From positions 263,850-289,062 of the forward strand of contig BFEA01000879.1 in NCBI GenBank assembly GCA_003427395.1: a DNA stretch of 25,213 bases, in the 5' to 3' direction. The notes beneath the pieces were generated by a model. It made no database searches. It saw nothing but the letters and a program-made list of their open reading frames with translations, and was not told the origin of the DNA. Made by a program: the position numbers and the translations under genes. Positions 1 through 8,700 of the stretch are shown here, one piece after another (position 1 is the stretch's first letter; the number at the start of each line of letters is the position of its first letter). Source of the DNA: Chara braunii. Taxonomy: Eukaryota; Streptophyta; Charophyceae; Charales; Characeae.

Positions 1-541
1 CCACTCAACAGGCAGGGGACTTAGTACGGCATGCATTCCACGAGCAAACTCAGAAATCAGCTGTCTGTTACAGTCCGTGTGATGACGGGTCATTACATGT
101 ACCTAAATTCCTAGCCTAAATCCCAATTACAAAAAGAAATTCCGAGAGAAGAAAATTCTGAGAGCCAGCAGGGGCTCGACATCAGTTGAAAATTCAAAAT
201 GGTTTTCCCGTGCGACGATCGTGCCAAAATTCTCATTTCCCACAGCAGAACAAGAAAGAAGCTATGCCAACAGTTATCCTTCGCGCTCGCTAAGGCGCGA
301 TCAACTACCAACTGTCATAGGACTATCCCGGCCTCGATTCCGAAAACAAAAAGCGAGGGCACCCATGCAATCCAACGGGCCATCCCGATTCGACCCCGAA
401 GTAGCCTTGCGCAGAAAGTCGTGCGGTTGCAGAAAACAGTTTGTCACAGTATGACTAAAAGAAGTGTCTTTTCTTCCTTGATATAGGACTCAGTGATTGC
501 AGATGGTTGCTTTCGTGAATCATTTTTGATCAAGTTATAGC
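1..541. other. Unassigned sequence upstream of the broken CSDC-family copy
   Basis: No gene is supported here. A 77-codon plus-strand reading frame at 221-454 is rich in Arg, Ser and Pro, ends in a Cys-Gly-Cys segment, and is followed 90 bp later by the degenerate coding copy starting near 542. It could be an upstream exon of that copy, but no matching segment was found upstream of the paralogue at 13124-13657, so this is only a possibility. The stretch 104-140 (TTCCTAGCCT, then AATTACAAAAA) resembles 14966-15035, a minor dispersed repeat. Confidence 0.4.
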
Positions 542-1095
542 ATGGCGTTCCCTTATGTGCTTCAGTTTCACATTGAAAGGTGCAGTAGGTATGCACCTTA
601 CTCGTGTGTCGACCTTGGACTGTACCCCGACTTCCCGTATAAAGTGGAAAGGCCAAGTGTTTGCGACTGGGACATATGTGAAGCTACGGTGTAGATCTGT
701 CAACCTTACCCCGGAGACGGATAGTTTTCCACTTTCGTTAACTCTGGACAGATTGTGGACACAATCTTTCCTCCTTACTCGATTTTGCTTCCATTTAACG
801 AGCTCACTGTTGTTGCATCCTATTGGCCCTGTACACTATGCTCGGATTGTAGACAAAGCGAGTATTTGAGAGGCAGGGTGAGTATTTGAGAGCCAGGGTG
901 TTCAACTACGTGCCACATCGAGATCAAGACGTAGCGGAGAGGGCAACGTGATTGCATCCGTTCGTTCTGATGAGCTCTGCGAGACACGGCGTCAAGCCCT
1001 CGCTCAGTCAAGAGATCCTGCATACACGCCCACGCATTTCTGCCCCGGGAAGCTAAGACGGAGGGCTCGGCATAGCCGTTCCGACTTTTGGAAGA
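542..1095 (+). pseudogene. Degenerate copy of an unrecognised CSDC-motif protein
   Basis: Translation in the frame of 542 gives a diverged copy of the protein encoded on the minus strand at 13124-13657. Shared landmarks in order are FPY, C-D/E-WD-I/V, IVDT, FPPYS-LLPFNEL, WP-TLCSDCR, then ELC--RR--L---RD--Y-P--F. In-frame stops lie at about 689-691 (TAG) and 725-727 (TAG). A 20-bp tandem duplication (861-900) shifts the frame after the CSDC motif, so the C-terminal third continues in the frame of 948. Over the 21 codons at 752-814 the two copies differ by about nine synonymous and four non-synonymous codons (hand count), which shows protein-level selection before decay. Function is unknown; CSDC could be half of a metal site. 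The start at 542 is chosen because it is the first ATG in frame before the conserved block. Confidence 0.7.
861..900. repeat. 20-bp tandem duplication inside the pseudogene
   Basis: Two adjacent 20-bp units (AGTATTTGAGAGGCAGGGTG and a copy with one mismatch). Because 20 is not a multiple of three, the duplication breaks the reading frame just after the CSDC motif. Confidence 0.9.
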
Positions 1096-1505
1096 TTTTC
1101 ACATTACAAAGTGAAAGTGGTCCTGCAGATCAAGGCACGAGAAAAAGACCGATTGCATAGTCCCTTGCCATCGTCTGGACCTTCAAACGGGACCGATACA
1201 GGAGATCCCAGTTCCAGTCCGGGACTTTAACCACCTGTTCAATAAAATCCTTGGCACAGCCCTTTTTAAGCGTTTTTCTGGGCCCGTCTGCATTAGTCCC
1301 ACATGGAAAGGAAACATGCAGGGTGTGAGGTTTTGTGCGTCTCGGTACCTACCTGGGCATACTTGGCGGCGAAGTTGACGCCCACCACCTAGGGATAGCC
1401 TGCTGGTCCCCCCAGTCCGAGATAAGTAGAGATTACTGATGTTCTCGTAGGGCGGGGTCATTGGGGAGGCACGGCAACTTGCAATATGCTAGGGCAACTA
1501 GGTTC
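1096..1505. other. No supported feature
   Basis: Open frames are short on both strands and match nothing I recognise. A plus-strand stretch near 1350-1390 reads GGEVDAHH, faintly like the GDFNAHH motif of LINE endonucleases, but the surrounding sequence does not support that domain. Confidence 0.5.
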
Positions 1506-1616
1506 CTACCGTCTTCACCCGAATATAACGCCCGGTCATTATCGTTGTATCTAGACTGAAAGTTGCACCAAATACAACTATAATGACCGAGCATCCTATT
1601 CGGGTGAAGACGGTAG
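1506..1616. mobile_element. Palindromic MITE, family 1
   Basis: A 111-bp near-perfect inverted repeat. The left arm begins CTACCGTCTTCACCCGAATA and the right arm ends with its complement; the inner arms share CGGTCATTAT and TTGTAT. There is no coding capacity. Related palindromes lie at 20952-21058, 24656-24762 and 24793-25014, with half-copies near 21365-21393 and 25085-25108. No clear target-site duplication is visible, so the transposase superfamily is not assigned. Confidence 0.85.
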
Positions 1617-1975
1617 TGCTAACGGCTGACCCTTGGCCGGTGCCAACCACCCGGTCCCTGTGGGGATGGATGCAGCTTCATATGTTTGCAGGTGATATGG
1701 CTGCTAGAGGTTTCCCTGTTGGCAACAAGGCCATCCTGGTTTGGGCTGAAAAACTCACCCTGTCAGATTAGACATAAATTGACTGACCTTGAATTTACCT
1801 GGGCTCGTTAGTCCGATCATCTCCAATGATACTATCCGAAGGCCATGGGCCTTTGGAAAATAGATTGGAAAATTTGAGGAATAGCCATGAAAGTAGACAT
1901 ATATGCTTGAATACCCTTAAACCACAAATACATCTGGAGAATTCAAATGAGCTTCTCCGATAAGTTAGGGTACTT
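1617..1975. other. No supported feature
   Basis: A 62-codon ORF at 1583-1771 starts inside the MITE right arm and has no recognisable motif. The rest is AT-richer, non-coding-looking sequence. Confidence 0.5.
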
Positions 1976-2107
1976 GGGACAGGGCCCACCTGCGGGTGGG
2001 CAGGTTTTTTTTTTTTTTTTTTTTGATTCAGGGTTGGGCCCAGTGCAACGCCACAGTATGGGACAAATCTTTCTTTTTTTTCACTGGCCCTTAGGACGCC
2101 CTGTCCC
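1976..2107. repeat. Short terminal-inverted repeat unit with a T-run
   Basis: GGGACAGGGC at 1976-1985 is inverted at 2098-2107. The interior holds a run of about 20 T followed by GGGCCCAGTGC. A related arrangement on the other strand lies at 12313-12371, where GCACTGGGCCC is followed by an A-run, so this is probably a small dispersed element. No target duplication was found. Confidence 0.45.
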
Positions 2108-2159
2108 GAGCCTCCAAAATTTTAGGGGAGGCTCAATCGGATTCTCAACTTGACTGGGG

Positions 2160-2559
2160 CCATGTACTAGCGGTTTAAAAGATGTACCCCTCTGAAATTT
2201 CAAAAGTCTGTCAAATGCCCTTTTGGATTTTAAATCTTTGCGTTATACCCCCGTCAGGAGGTAACCAAGTTTGTGTTGTTCTTCTTGTCAAGGGCAGAAT
2301 GCGAACTTGTACAACCCCCTGACAGGGTTAGATCACAAAGGTTTAAATCCAAAAGGGCATTCTGAAGCACCCCTGAAAGTTCATATATATGCTAAAATGC
2401 CCCGAACAATGTGGGTAGAGCGGAATACCCCTCTGAAATTTCAAAATTTTGTGAAATACCCTGTTGGATTTATTTTTTGTGATCTTCCCCTGTTAGGGGG
2501 TTGTACAAGTTTGCATACAGGAAGTATAGCACAAACTTGGTGAGCCCCTCGTAAGGGTA
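2160..2559. mobile_element. Foldback element, left part (interrupted by the chromovirus)
   Basis: Made of roughly 100-bp units in alternating orientation. AATGCCCTTTTGGATTT near 2217-2233 is inverted near 2347-2362. ACTTGTACAACCCCCTGA near 2304-2321 is inverted near 2490-2513. ACCCCTCTGAAATTTCAAAA occurs as direct repeats near 2186 and 2425. CACAAACTTGG near 2530-2541 is inverted near 2269-2280. The structure resumes at 11209-11345 after the retrotransposon, where the sequence is an inverted copy of 2371-2480. No coding capacity. Confidence 0.75.
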
Positions 2560-2560
2560 T
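2556..2560. repeat. Target-site duplication of the chromovirus, left copy
   Basis: GGTAT here and at 11209-11213 flank the retrotransposon. Ty3/gypsy integrases usually make 4-6 bp duplications. If the LTR is taken to begin with TG, as in the 3' LTR, the shared target is GGTA; otherwise it is GGTAT. Confidence 0.75.
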
Positions 2561-3075
2561 CCAATAACCCATGCCATATGTCTCGTGGAAAGACTGAGGG
2601 CCAACTCAGCCGCCCTCATCCCAGGCGGAAACGGGGGCAAAAAGGACCCCACACGAGGACTCAGGGCCTGGACGTGTGACAGTTGACTTTGGGTCAATTG
2701 TCATGACCTCAACAGTCAAAGTCCAAAGGTACCTATCCCAGGCTGCTGGTCAAGCACACACACTTGTTTGTATGCAGGTACCCAGACAGCATCAGGTCCA
2801 AGGGAGAAGTCTGCAACTATACAATCCCGACCTTCAGCTGTGAGTCAATTTGGACGACTGTGGGAAAAGCATTGAGGCCAGACAACCTCGACAATTGCTA
2901 CTTAAGGCTGGCCTCGAGTGAGTCAAGCATTCAGTCTTGCTATGCTGCTTTGAAGCTGGCTCAACTTTGACTAGACGCTGGCATTATGCTGGCTCAACGC
3001 TGGCTGTGCACTGGCAATGCAGACGACGGCACGAGGTGGAGGCAGCATGCTGGCGCTTTCTACATTGTGCGCCAG

Positions 3076-3177
3076 GCATGCTGATGTGGCACTACCTCTG
3101 GTCTACATTGCATGTTGATGTGGCGCTGCCTCTGGTTTACAGTGCATGCTGATGTGGCGCTACCACTGGTCACCATT
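3076..3177 (+). repeat. 34-bp tandem repeat in the LTR, three units
   Basis: Units at 3076-3109, 3110-3143 and 3144-3177 each begin GCATGYTGATGTGGC and continue with CTACCTCTGGT or a close variant. The same array is in the 3' LTR at about 10639-10740. Each unit brings one TGATGTGGC motif. Confidence 0.85.
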
Positions 3178-3360
3178 GATGATGTGGTATATGCCACCTG
3201 TCTCGACTGCTGACGTGGCATTGTTCACGCTGTCTACATGAGGTGACTGGTTGCGAGGAGGAGGAAGATCGGGATCTGTGCATGAAGGAGATCGGGTACT
3301 CACCTGAAGTTGATGTTGTCACTGGAATCTACTATGTCTTCATGGTCTTCACGAGATAAA

Positions 3361-3374
3361 GTGCCACGTGGCAC
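3361..3374. promoter_or_regulatory. Perfect G-box palindrome in the 5' LTR
   Basis: GTGCCACGTGGCAC is a 14-bp perfect palindrome centred on CACGTG, the core bound by plant bZIP and bHLH factors. In the 3' LTR the equivalent site (about 10924-10937) reads GTGCAACGTGGCAC, so one half-site is broken. A regulatory role is inferred, not shown. Confidence 0.5.
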
Positions 3375-3649
3375 TACTGTGTGTGATCAGGTTTACTATA
3401 CTTGTTATCATCTACTAGTTGTTGATGTGGAGAGGGAAGAAGCCCGTAGAAGGAGAGGGGTCTGAAGGGATTATTATTGTGTGATCTTTCATCTTCTCCT
3501 CTCTTTGTTCCCCCTCCACTCTCTTCATTAATTGTTAATGAGATACTGTTTGAGGTATCACTTCACGATTTGGAGACTTTGATGCAGATAATGAGACTAT
3601 TGATGTTTGACGACTTCTAAGTATTTGCCAGACTGGGTTCATTACAATT

Positions 3650-3661
3650 TGGTATCGGAGC
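3650..3661 (+). promoter_or_regulatory. Primer-binding site (initiator Met-tRNA type)
   Basis: TGGTATCGGAGC lies 3 bp after the end of the 5' LTR. It differs by one base from TGGTATCAGAGC, the usual plant retroelement site complementary to the 3' end of initiator methionine tRNA. Confidence 0.85.
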
Positions 3662-3699
3662 AACTCTTTCATCGCAATCTGCTGTCTCCCGTCAGATGC

Positions 3700-4141
3700 T
3701 GACGTGGCACCCAGGTAAGAGGGAGGTGCTGCATGCGCAAAACGAAACGCGTTTATTAATGCGCGCGGTATAAACCGCAAGTCTAGACATTGTAGTATTG
3801 CACGTGCGAGCAGCTGTCCCTTGAAATGATGACGTGGCTGCACTGAAGATTTCAAGATGCCGGCAAGAGCTTGTTGGCAATGTGTTGACGTGGCGCTGGT
3901 GCACAGAGAGATTGGTACCGCTGATGTGGCACATTGTTTACGTGGCATGCAGGGCATGGTCTGACATGGCATGTACCCGTGTCACTATTGCTTGTTGTTG
4001 ATGTGCTGACATGGTATGCTGGTGTTGAGTGTGTGACAGACCTGCATTGTTGACGTGGTATCCCCCCCTAGTAGACCTTTCCGGTCCTTGTCGCTGACAT
4101 GGCAGAATTGTTGCATTGGCATGCTGGGGGTGACACGTGGC
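3700..4141 (+). promoter_or_regulatory. Array of TGACGTGGCA-like motifs in the untranslated leader
   Basis: Variants of TGAYRTGGYA occur near 3700, 3830, 3886, 3922, 3938, 3962, 4007, 4051, 4095 and 4131, all in the same orientation, continuing the series in the LTR (3082, 3116, 3150, 3180, 3211). TGACGTGG is a known plant bZIP-type core. Whether the array is a regulatory array or just a degenerate tandem repeat cannot be decided from sequence alone. Confidence 0.5.
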
Positions 4142-4620
4142 ATGCAAAGACTGTGCACTTGTTTGTTGAGGGTTACATCGTTTTTTAAGATGAAACAGTA
4201 GAAGCTAACCATTGATTGTGTTGTTGTGCTGGCTTTTTACTCACCTGTTGTCTGTTCTGTGGATGCTGTGTGTACTCACAAGTGTGTTATTGTCCTGATC
4301 ACATTGGTCGTGGCTGCGGTACCTGTACATTCGTTGTAGGACGTCATCACATAGGAAACAGACAGCAAAGTTAGACTTAGAAATTGATTGAGAACCTGCT
4401 TCTTTGTATTTGCCTTGTTGTTTCTTGCTGTAGGAGTTGCGTGTGTCGCAAAATTTATTATTGTCTTCTGATTTTATTCATTGTGCGGCATCCACACGTG
4501 TGGAAAAATGAATTCCCTCTCGAAATGTCTGCGTGCCTCTATCCTGGCGCGGTTCATTCCTCTTCTTTTCTTCCCTATCCCTCTCATAGTCTATACCGAT
4601 GAAGAAGGGGGGGATCTTAG
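4142..4620 (+). other. Chromovirus leader, no gene supported
   Basis: T-rich sequence between the motif array and the recognisable gag region. An ATG at 4481 opens the 155-codon frame that runs into the gag N-terminus, but its first about 45 residues are hydrophobic and not gag-like, so the true gag start is uncertain. Confidence 0.5.
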
Positions 4621-4621
4621 A

Positions 4622-5490
4622 ATGCGTAGTCAGATTGACACAAGAAGGCAAACATTAAAAGACCTTCTTCGTCAATTGCTTGCCGAGATACATGGTGCCG
4701 GTCCAGCAGCTGAACAGCACGTTCATGGCCAGTTCAATCTGCGAGATGCAGATAAGGAACTTGATGCCGCCGACACTGCTGTCCAGATGATGGAAATCGA
4801 CAGGAGGATCGAGGATCTCGTAAGGCCAGGACGGATTGCCCTTGACCGGTATGTCGCCGAGGACTTTGAGAAGATGAAACAGGAAAGGAAAGGAAAGAAG
4901 AGAAGAAAGAAGAAAGAGAGGAAAGGAAAAAACCTCGATTGTCTTTAGAGTTAATGGAGGAGAACGTCAGGCAGTTAGAACATACACTGAGAGAAGAAAG
5001 AAGAAAAAGAGGAAAGGAAAAAACCTCAATTGTCTTTAGAGTTAATGGAGGAGAACGTCAGGCAGTTAGAACATATACTGAGAGAAGAAAAGAGAAAGAT
5101 AGAGGAATTCCGAAGACAGCAAGAACAGCAGGAAGAAGGGGAAAGAGTAATGGAATAACTTTGGCAAAGATTTCATTACGAGGAAGTAGGCAGCGAGCTT
5201 GCAACCATCCTTCAATCTATCATGATCTACCTTGTTTCCCTTGAAAAGAAGATTGACCACAACACTGCCTCGTTAGGACAAGGTAGGAGTTGAGGAGGCG
5301 ACCAGGGGGGAGTTAGTAAAGAAGGAACCCCAAGAGAAGTTAATGAATGATGTCATGAAGCGAGCTACGCCAGACAAAGTCGAAGGTTCTAAGAAAGAAC
5401 CTGAGAAACCGGCCGAAAATAAAGAAGAACCCACCAAGAAAAAGGAACCGGTCAAAGAAGCGGAGAAGCCGAAAAGAAAGAAAAAGTCAA
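4622..5490 (+). pseudogene. Chromovirus gag, N-terminal charged region, frameshifted
   Basis: From about 4622 the translation is a charged, helical, probably coiled-coil segment (RMRSQIDTRRQTLKDLL onward) to a Lys/Arg-rich stretch ending at the stop near 4946. A 91-bp tandem duplication (4918-5099) follows and shifts frame. A Lys/Glu/Pro-rich linker can be read at about 5297-5490 (KKEPQEKL, EEPTKKKEPVKE) in yet another frame, ending just before the gag core. Such charged linkers are common in plant gag proteins. The exact start is not resolvable. Confidence 0.7.
4918..5099 (+). repeat. 91-bp tandem duplication in gag
   Basis: Two units (4918-5008 and 5009-5099) begin GAGGAAAGGAAAAAACCTC and share the GGCAGTTAGAACATA block with a few mismatches. 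A period of 91 is not divisible by three, so the reading frame is lost. Purine-rich microhomology at the unit ends fits replication or reverse-transcription slippage. Confidence 0.9.
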
Positions 5491-5491
5491 A

Positions 5492-6415
5492 ATGAAATTG
5501 TCGTTTACATATAACAACAAGAAGGATGAAAACTTGTTGTCATGCATTGCTGGAATCCAAACTTATTGTAGCACCGCACCTGTTGAGCCTGAAAGTCAGG
5601 TTGCTTTCTCCACGTTTTGTCTCGGAGGAGTAGCCAAGGAATGGGTGTTGACCGAAGCCGATGCGGCTGGTTTTGAGGATATTGGTGAGTGGGCCAAGAC
5701 ACTTACTTTTAGGCAATTTCTCCAAAAGATTAAGGAGAGGCTCCTGGATAAGACGACGACCGATAAGGCCTTTGATGAACTCACCACTATAGGCCAGAAA
5801 CGTTGGAGTTTTGTTGATGCGTTGTCTCATGAAGTGGATCGTTTGTTGCAGGTACCTGGATTGAACTTACAAGACAACCAGGTTCTCTATATCTACTGAC
5901 CCGCCTTGCCTGAGCCCATTCGTGGACAACGTGTGGCAGAGGCAAAGTCTGGTAAGTATAATTACCGGCAGTTTCGTGACCTTGCTCTCCAACGAGAGCA
6001 AATGACCGCACAGGTTGCTTCGGTGGTAAAGTCAGAACCGGTTGGTGGTTATGGCAAGCGGGTCCTTTGGCGGCACAAGCGCCAAGACCACATGCTTGTA
6101 GTATTTGATGATGATACGGTAAAAAAGTTACCTCTTGATGAGTCTTAAGGAGGAGATAATAACGGCGGCAGTGAATCTGGGAAGGGTGATGTCACTGCTG
6201 TGATGGCCAACAAGGGAGGCCAAACCAATGGAAGAAGAAGAGGAGGCCACACTCGTTCCCCGAGCATCCTAGCATAGCATTTAGGAAGCCGTGGGAGAAG
6301 ATGAACATGAAGCGTGAGGAATGGCCGTCCAAGATGGACAATCGCCAATACCTCAAGTGTGGCACCGTGGGGCATGTGATTCTTTGGTGCCCACTTATTA
6401 GGAACCAAAAAACGA
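5492..6415 (+). pseudogene. Chromovirus gag core and zinc knuckle, broken
   Basis: Residues from 5492 match the retrotransposon gag capsid-like domain (FSTFCLGGVAKEWV, then FRQFLQKIKERL, then LPEPIRG, typical of plant gypsy gag). Stops fall at 5897-5899 (TGA) and 6146-6148 (TAA). After a further frame change, 6349-6390 encodes a nucleocapsid knuckle in which the first cysteine is Tyr (TAC at 6349-6351) while the rest of the C-x2-C-x4-H-x4-C pattern is kept (Cys 6358, His 6373, Cys 6388). RNA packaging by this copy would be impaired. Confidence 0.85.
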
Positions 6416-6659
6416 GCAGTCAGTAGGAGTAGCATCCGCTCTTACTGAGTCGAAGGGATTAGGCGAAGACAAAGGTAAGGCGTCTATAACCCCTTCTACC
6501 CCTTCGACTCTTAAGGCAGAGGATGACTCTTCTTCCGCCCGTCGTCCAGAATACCCTAACACTGTACTCTATTTTGTCTCACTCGACGATTCCCTTGGCG
6601 AGCTCGACAACGAACTCATAGCATTACGGAGTTCGTGGGCGAAGAAAGCTAAGTTTAAG

Positions 6660-7190
6660 TGTGAGCTGATGATCGCGGATATTGAGATTGCGCACATGCG
6701 AGTAGGTGCCCTGTTATATCCAGGATCGACGCGGTCTTATATCTCAGAGAAGGCAATTCGTAAATTGCATCTAGGAATGAAGGTAAAAGACTTACCTCGA
6801 CCTATTACGTCTATACTGGCTGACAAAAACACGATCACTGTCTCTCAATACGTCGATCGTGTTAAATATTATTTTGGGACTAAGGAAGGTAAGAAGATTT
6901 TACACGAGATATCCTTCCTAATAGAAAAGAACCTACCATTTAATATAATACTGGGAATGGATTGGCACGAGGAGGCCGACCCTGAGGTTAGGTTCAAAGA
7001 TAAAATTGTCACACTCAAGGACGAAAAGTCTGAATTACGCGCTATAGAGTTATATCATAGGTTTGGCTCTGACTCTACTCTGTCTTTCTGTTGTATGAGT
7101 TATCCAACTTTTCGTTCAATGGCATTAAAGAAAAAGTTGGATCAGAAGGTGATGATGGTACTTGTCAAACAAGTACGTGACTGTTCCTAA
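6660..7190 (+). pseudogene. Chromovirus aspartic protease, catalytic Asp lost
   Basis: The frame at 6669-7190 encodes a retropepsin-like domain. The active-site segment reads ALLYPGSTRSYIS, where the family has D-S/T-G: the catalytic Asp is Tyr (TAT at 6717-6719) and the next residue is Pro. The downstream ILGMDWHEE segment is typical of plant gypsy proteases. The enzyme would be inactive. Coding then slips frame toward the reverse transcriptase. Confidence 0.85.
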
Positions 7191-8689
7191 TCCTATCCAC
7201 CTTCTATCGAAAAACTTATTGATGAGTACAAGGACTTGCAGACTGAGCCGACGGGAATTACTGAGCGTGTTATCAAGCACACCATCGAGATCATTCTCGG
7301 AAGCAAGATTCCCAAGGGTCCCATTACCGAATGTCTCCCAGGGAACTTGAGGAACTTTGAAAGCAGTTACAAGAACTTATTGACAAAGGATGGATTCGCC
7401 CTAACTCATCTTCTTATGGTGCGCTTGTCTTATTTGTGCCCAAAAAGGAAGGTGAACTTCGTCTGCATATAAATTATCGTGGGCTGAACTCCGTCACTGT
7501 CAAAAACGTGGAGCCTCTTCCACGCATTGATGATCTATTAGATCAGTTGCAGGGATGCAAGTACTTTAGCAAAATTGATCTCAAGTCAGGGTACCACCAG
7601 ATCGAGGCGGCTCCTGAGGATCAACACAAGACGACATTCTGAACCATGTATGGTCACTACGGATTTGTGGTTATGCCTTTCGGTTTGACCAATGCATATG
7701 CGACCTTCCAAAGGTCAATGAATGAGTTGTTCCGACAATGCCTCGATAAATTCGTAGTAGTCTATCTCGACAATATTCTAGTGTACAGTAAGACATTGGA
7801 AGAACACGAGAAACACCTATGAATGGTTTTGCAGAAGTTGCGTGAGGGCAACTTCAAACTGAATCCGAAGAAGTCTGAGTTTGCTAAGCTTGAAGTCTTG
7901 TACTTAGGGCATATAGTGAACGAGGAAGGACTAAGGCCTGAAGAAAAGAAGATTACGACGATCAGAGATTGACCACAACCTAAGACTATAATTGAACTAA
8001 GATCTTTCATAGGACTCGCTAGCTACTATAGGAAGTTCGACAGAAACTTCTCCTTGATAGATGCTCCTATGAGAAGATTACTGAAAAAGGAAAAACCTTG
8101 GTTGTGGGACAAAGATTGTGAGTCATCGTTTAGAAAGTTAAAACATGCCCTGACTCACTACCTTGTCCTAAAGATTGTTGACCCTTATCTTTCTTTCATC
8201 GTTACGACCCATATCTTTCTTTCATCGTTACGGCTGACGCAAGTGAGTATGGGATTGGAGTTGTGCTACAGCAGGACGATGGTAAGGGATATAGACCTAT
8301 TGAGTTTATGTCTAAAAGACTTCCTTCAAAGAAACTCCACCTATGAAAGGGAATTGTATGCCTTAGTTGTTGCACTAGATACCTGGAAGCACTACTTGTT
8401 AGGAAGGCATTTCACTGTCTACTTTGATCACTCCACTTTGAAGTGGATCAAGACTCATCCTAAGCTCTCCAACAAGTTGGTGAGGTGGTCCGCTTTCCTT
8501 GACACATTTGACTTAGAGGTGAAAACCATCAAAGGTAAGTCTAACGTGGTTGCAGATGCTTTGTCCAGGCGTGCAGATTTCTTTGGAACCATTGTCTCTT
8601 ATCTCGATATCGGAAATGAACTGAAAGAACAGATCCGCCAGGGTTATGGGAGTGATCCTATTTGGAGTCCTATCATTGAAACTCTATAA
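7191..8689 (+). pseudogene. Chromovirus reverse transcriptase and RNase H, broken
   Basis: The RT runs in the frame of 7436: [41 protein letters not shown], then the active-site box YLDN (7763-7774), where the family has YxDD, so the second catalytic Asp is Asn. TGA stops in this one frame at 7640, 7820 and 7970 look like CGA or TGG codons changed by transition. The connection domain (FIGLASYYRKF) and RNase H (STYERELYALVVALDTWKHY, NVVADALSRR) follow. A 26-bp tandem duplication (8180-8231) puts the start of RNase H out of frame until about 8335. DNA synthesis activity is lost. Confidence 0.93.
8180..8231 (+). repeat. 26-bp tandem duplication in RNase H
   Basis: GACCCTTATCTTTCTTTCAT plus six bases is repeated immediately with one mismatch. 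It adds 26 bp and shifts the frame at the first catalytic Asp region of RNase H (the ADAS-like segment after 8231). Confidence 0.9.
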
Positions 8690-8700
8690 AAGAACCCGAG

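Larger units (their letters stand above)
2560..3646 (+). repeat. 5' LTR
   Basis: Matches 10125-11208 almost throughout. The end is set by ATTACA just before the primer-binding site. The start (TCCAATAACCC, against TGCAATAACCC in the 3' copy) is set by loss of similarity and by the flanking target duplication. It carries a 34-bp minisatellite and several TGAYGTGGC motifs, plus a perfect 14-bp G-box palindrome at 3361-3374. Short ORFs within it are incidental. Confidence 0.95.

Noticed and set aside
966-985. CTGATGAG followed by GCGAGAC resembles part of a hammerhead ribozyme core.
   Set aside because: The GAAA and flanking stems are missing, and the segment aligns with coding sequence (SDELCE) of the paralogue at 13124-13657.
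1350-1395. GGEVDAHH reading resembles the GDFNAHH motif of LINE endonucleases.
   Set aside because: No other endonuclease motif is found on either side and the frame is soon closed; probably chance.
3700-4141. Regularly recurring motif considered as a CRISPR-like or satellite array.
   Set aside because: Spacing is irregular (about 16-130 bp), only about 10 bp is shared, and the context is the leader of a eukaryotic retrotransposon.
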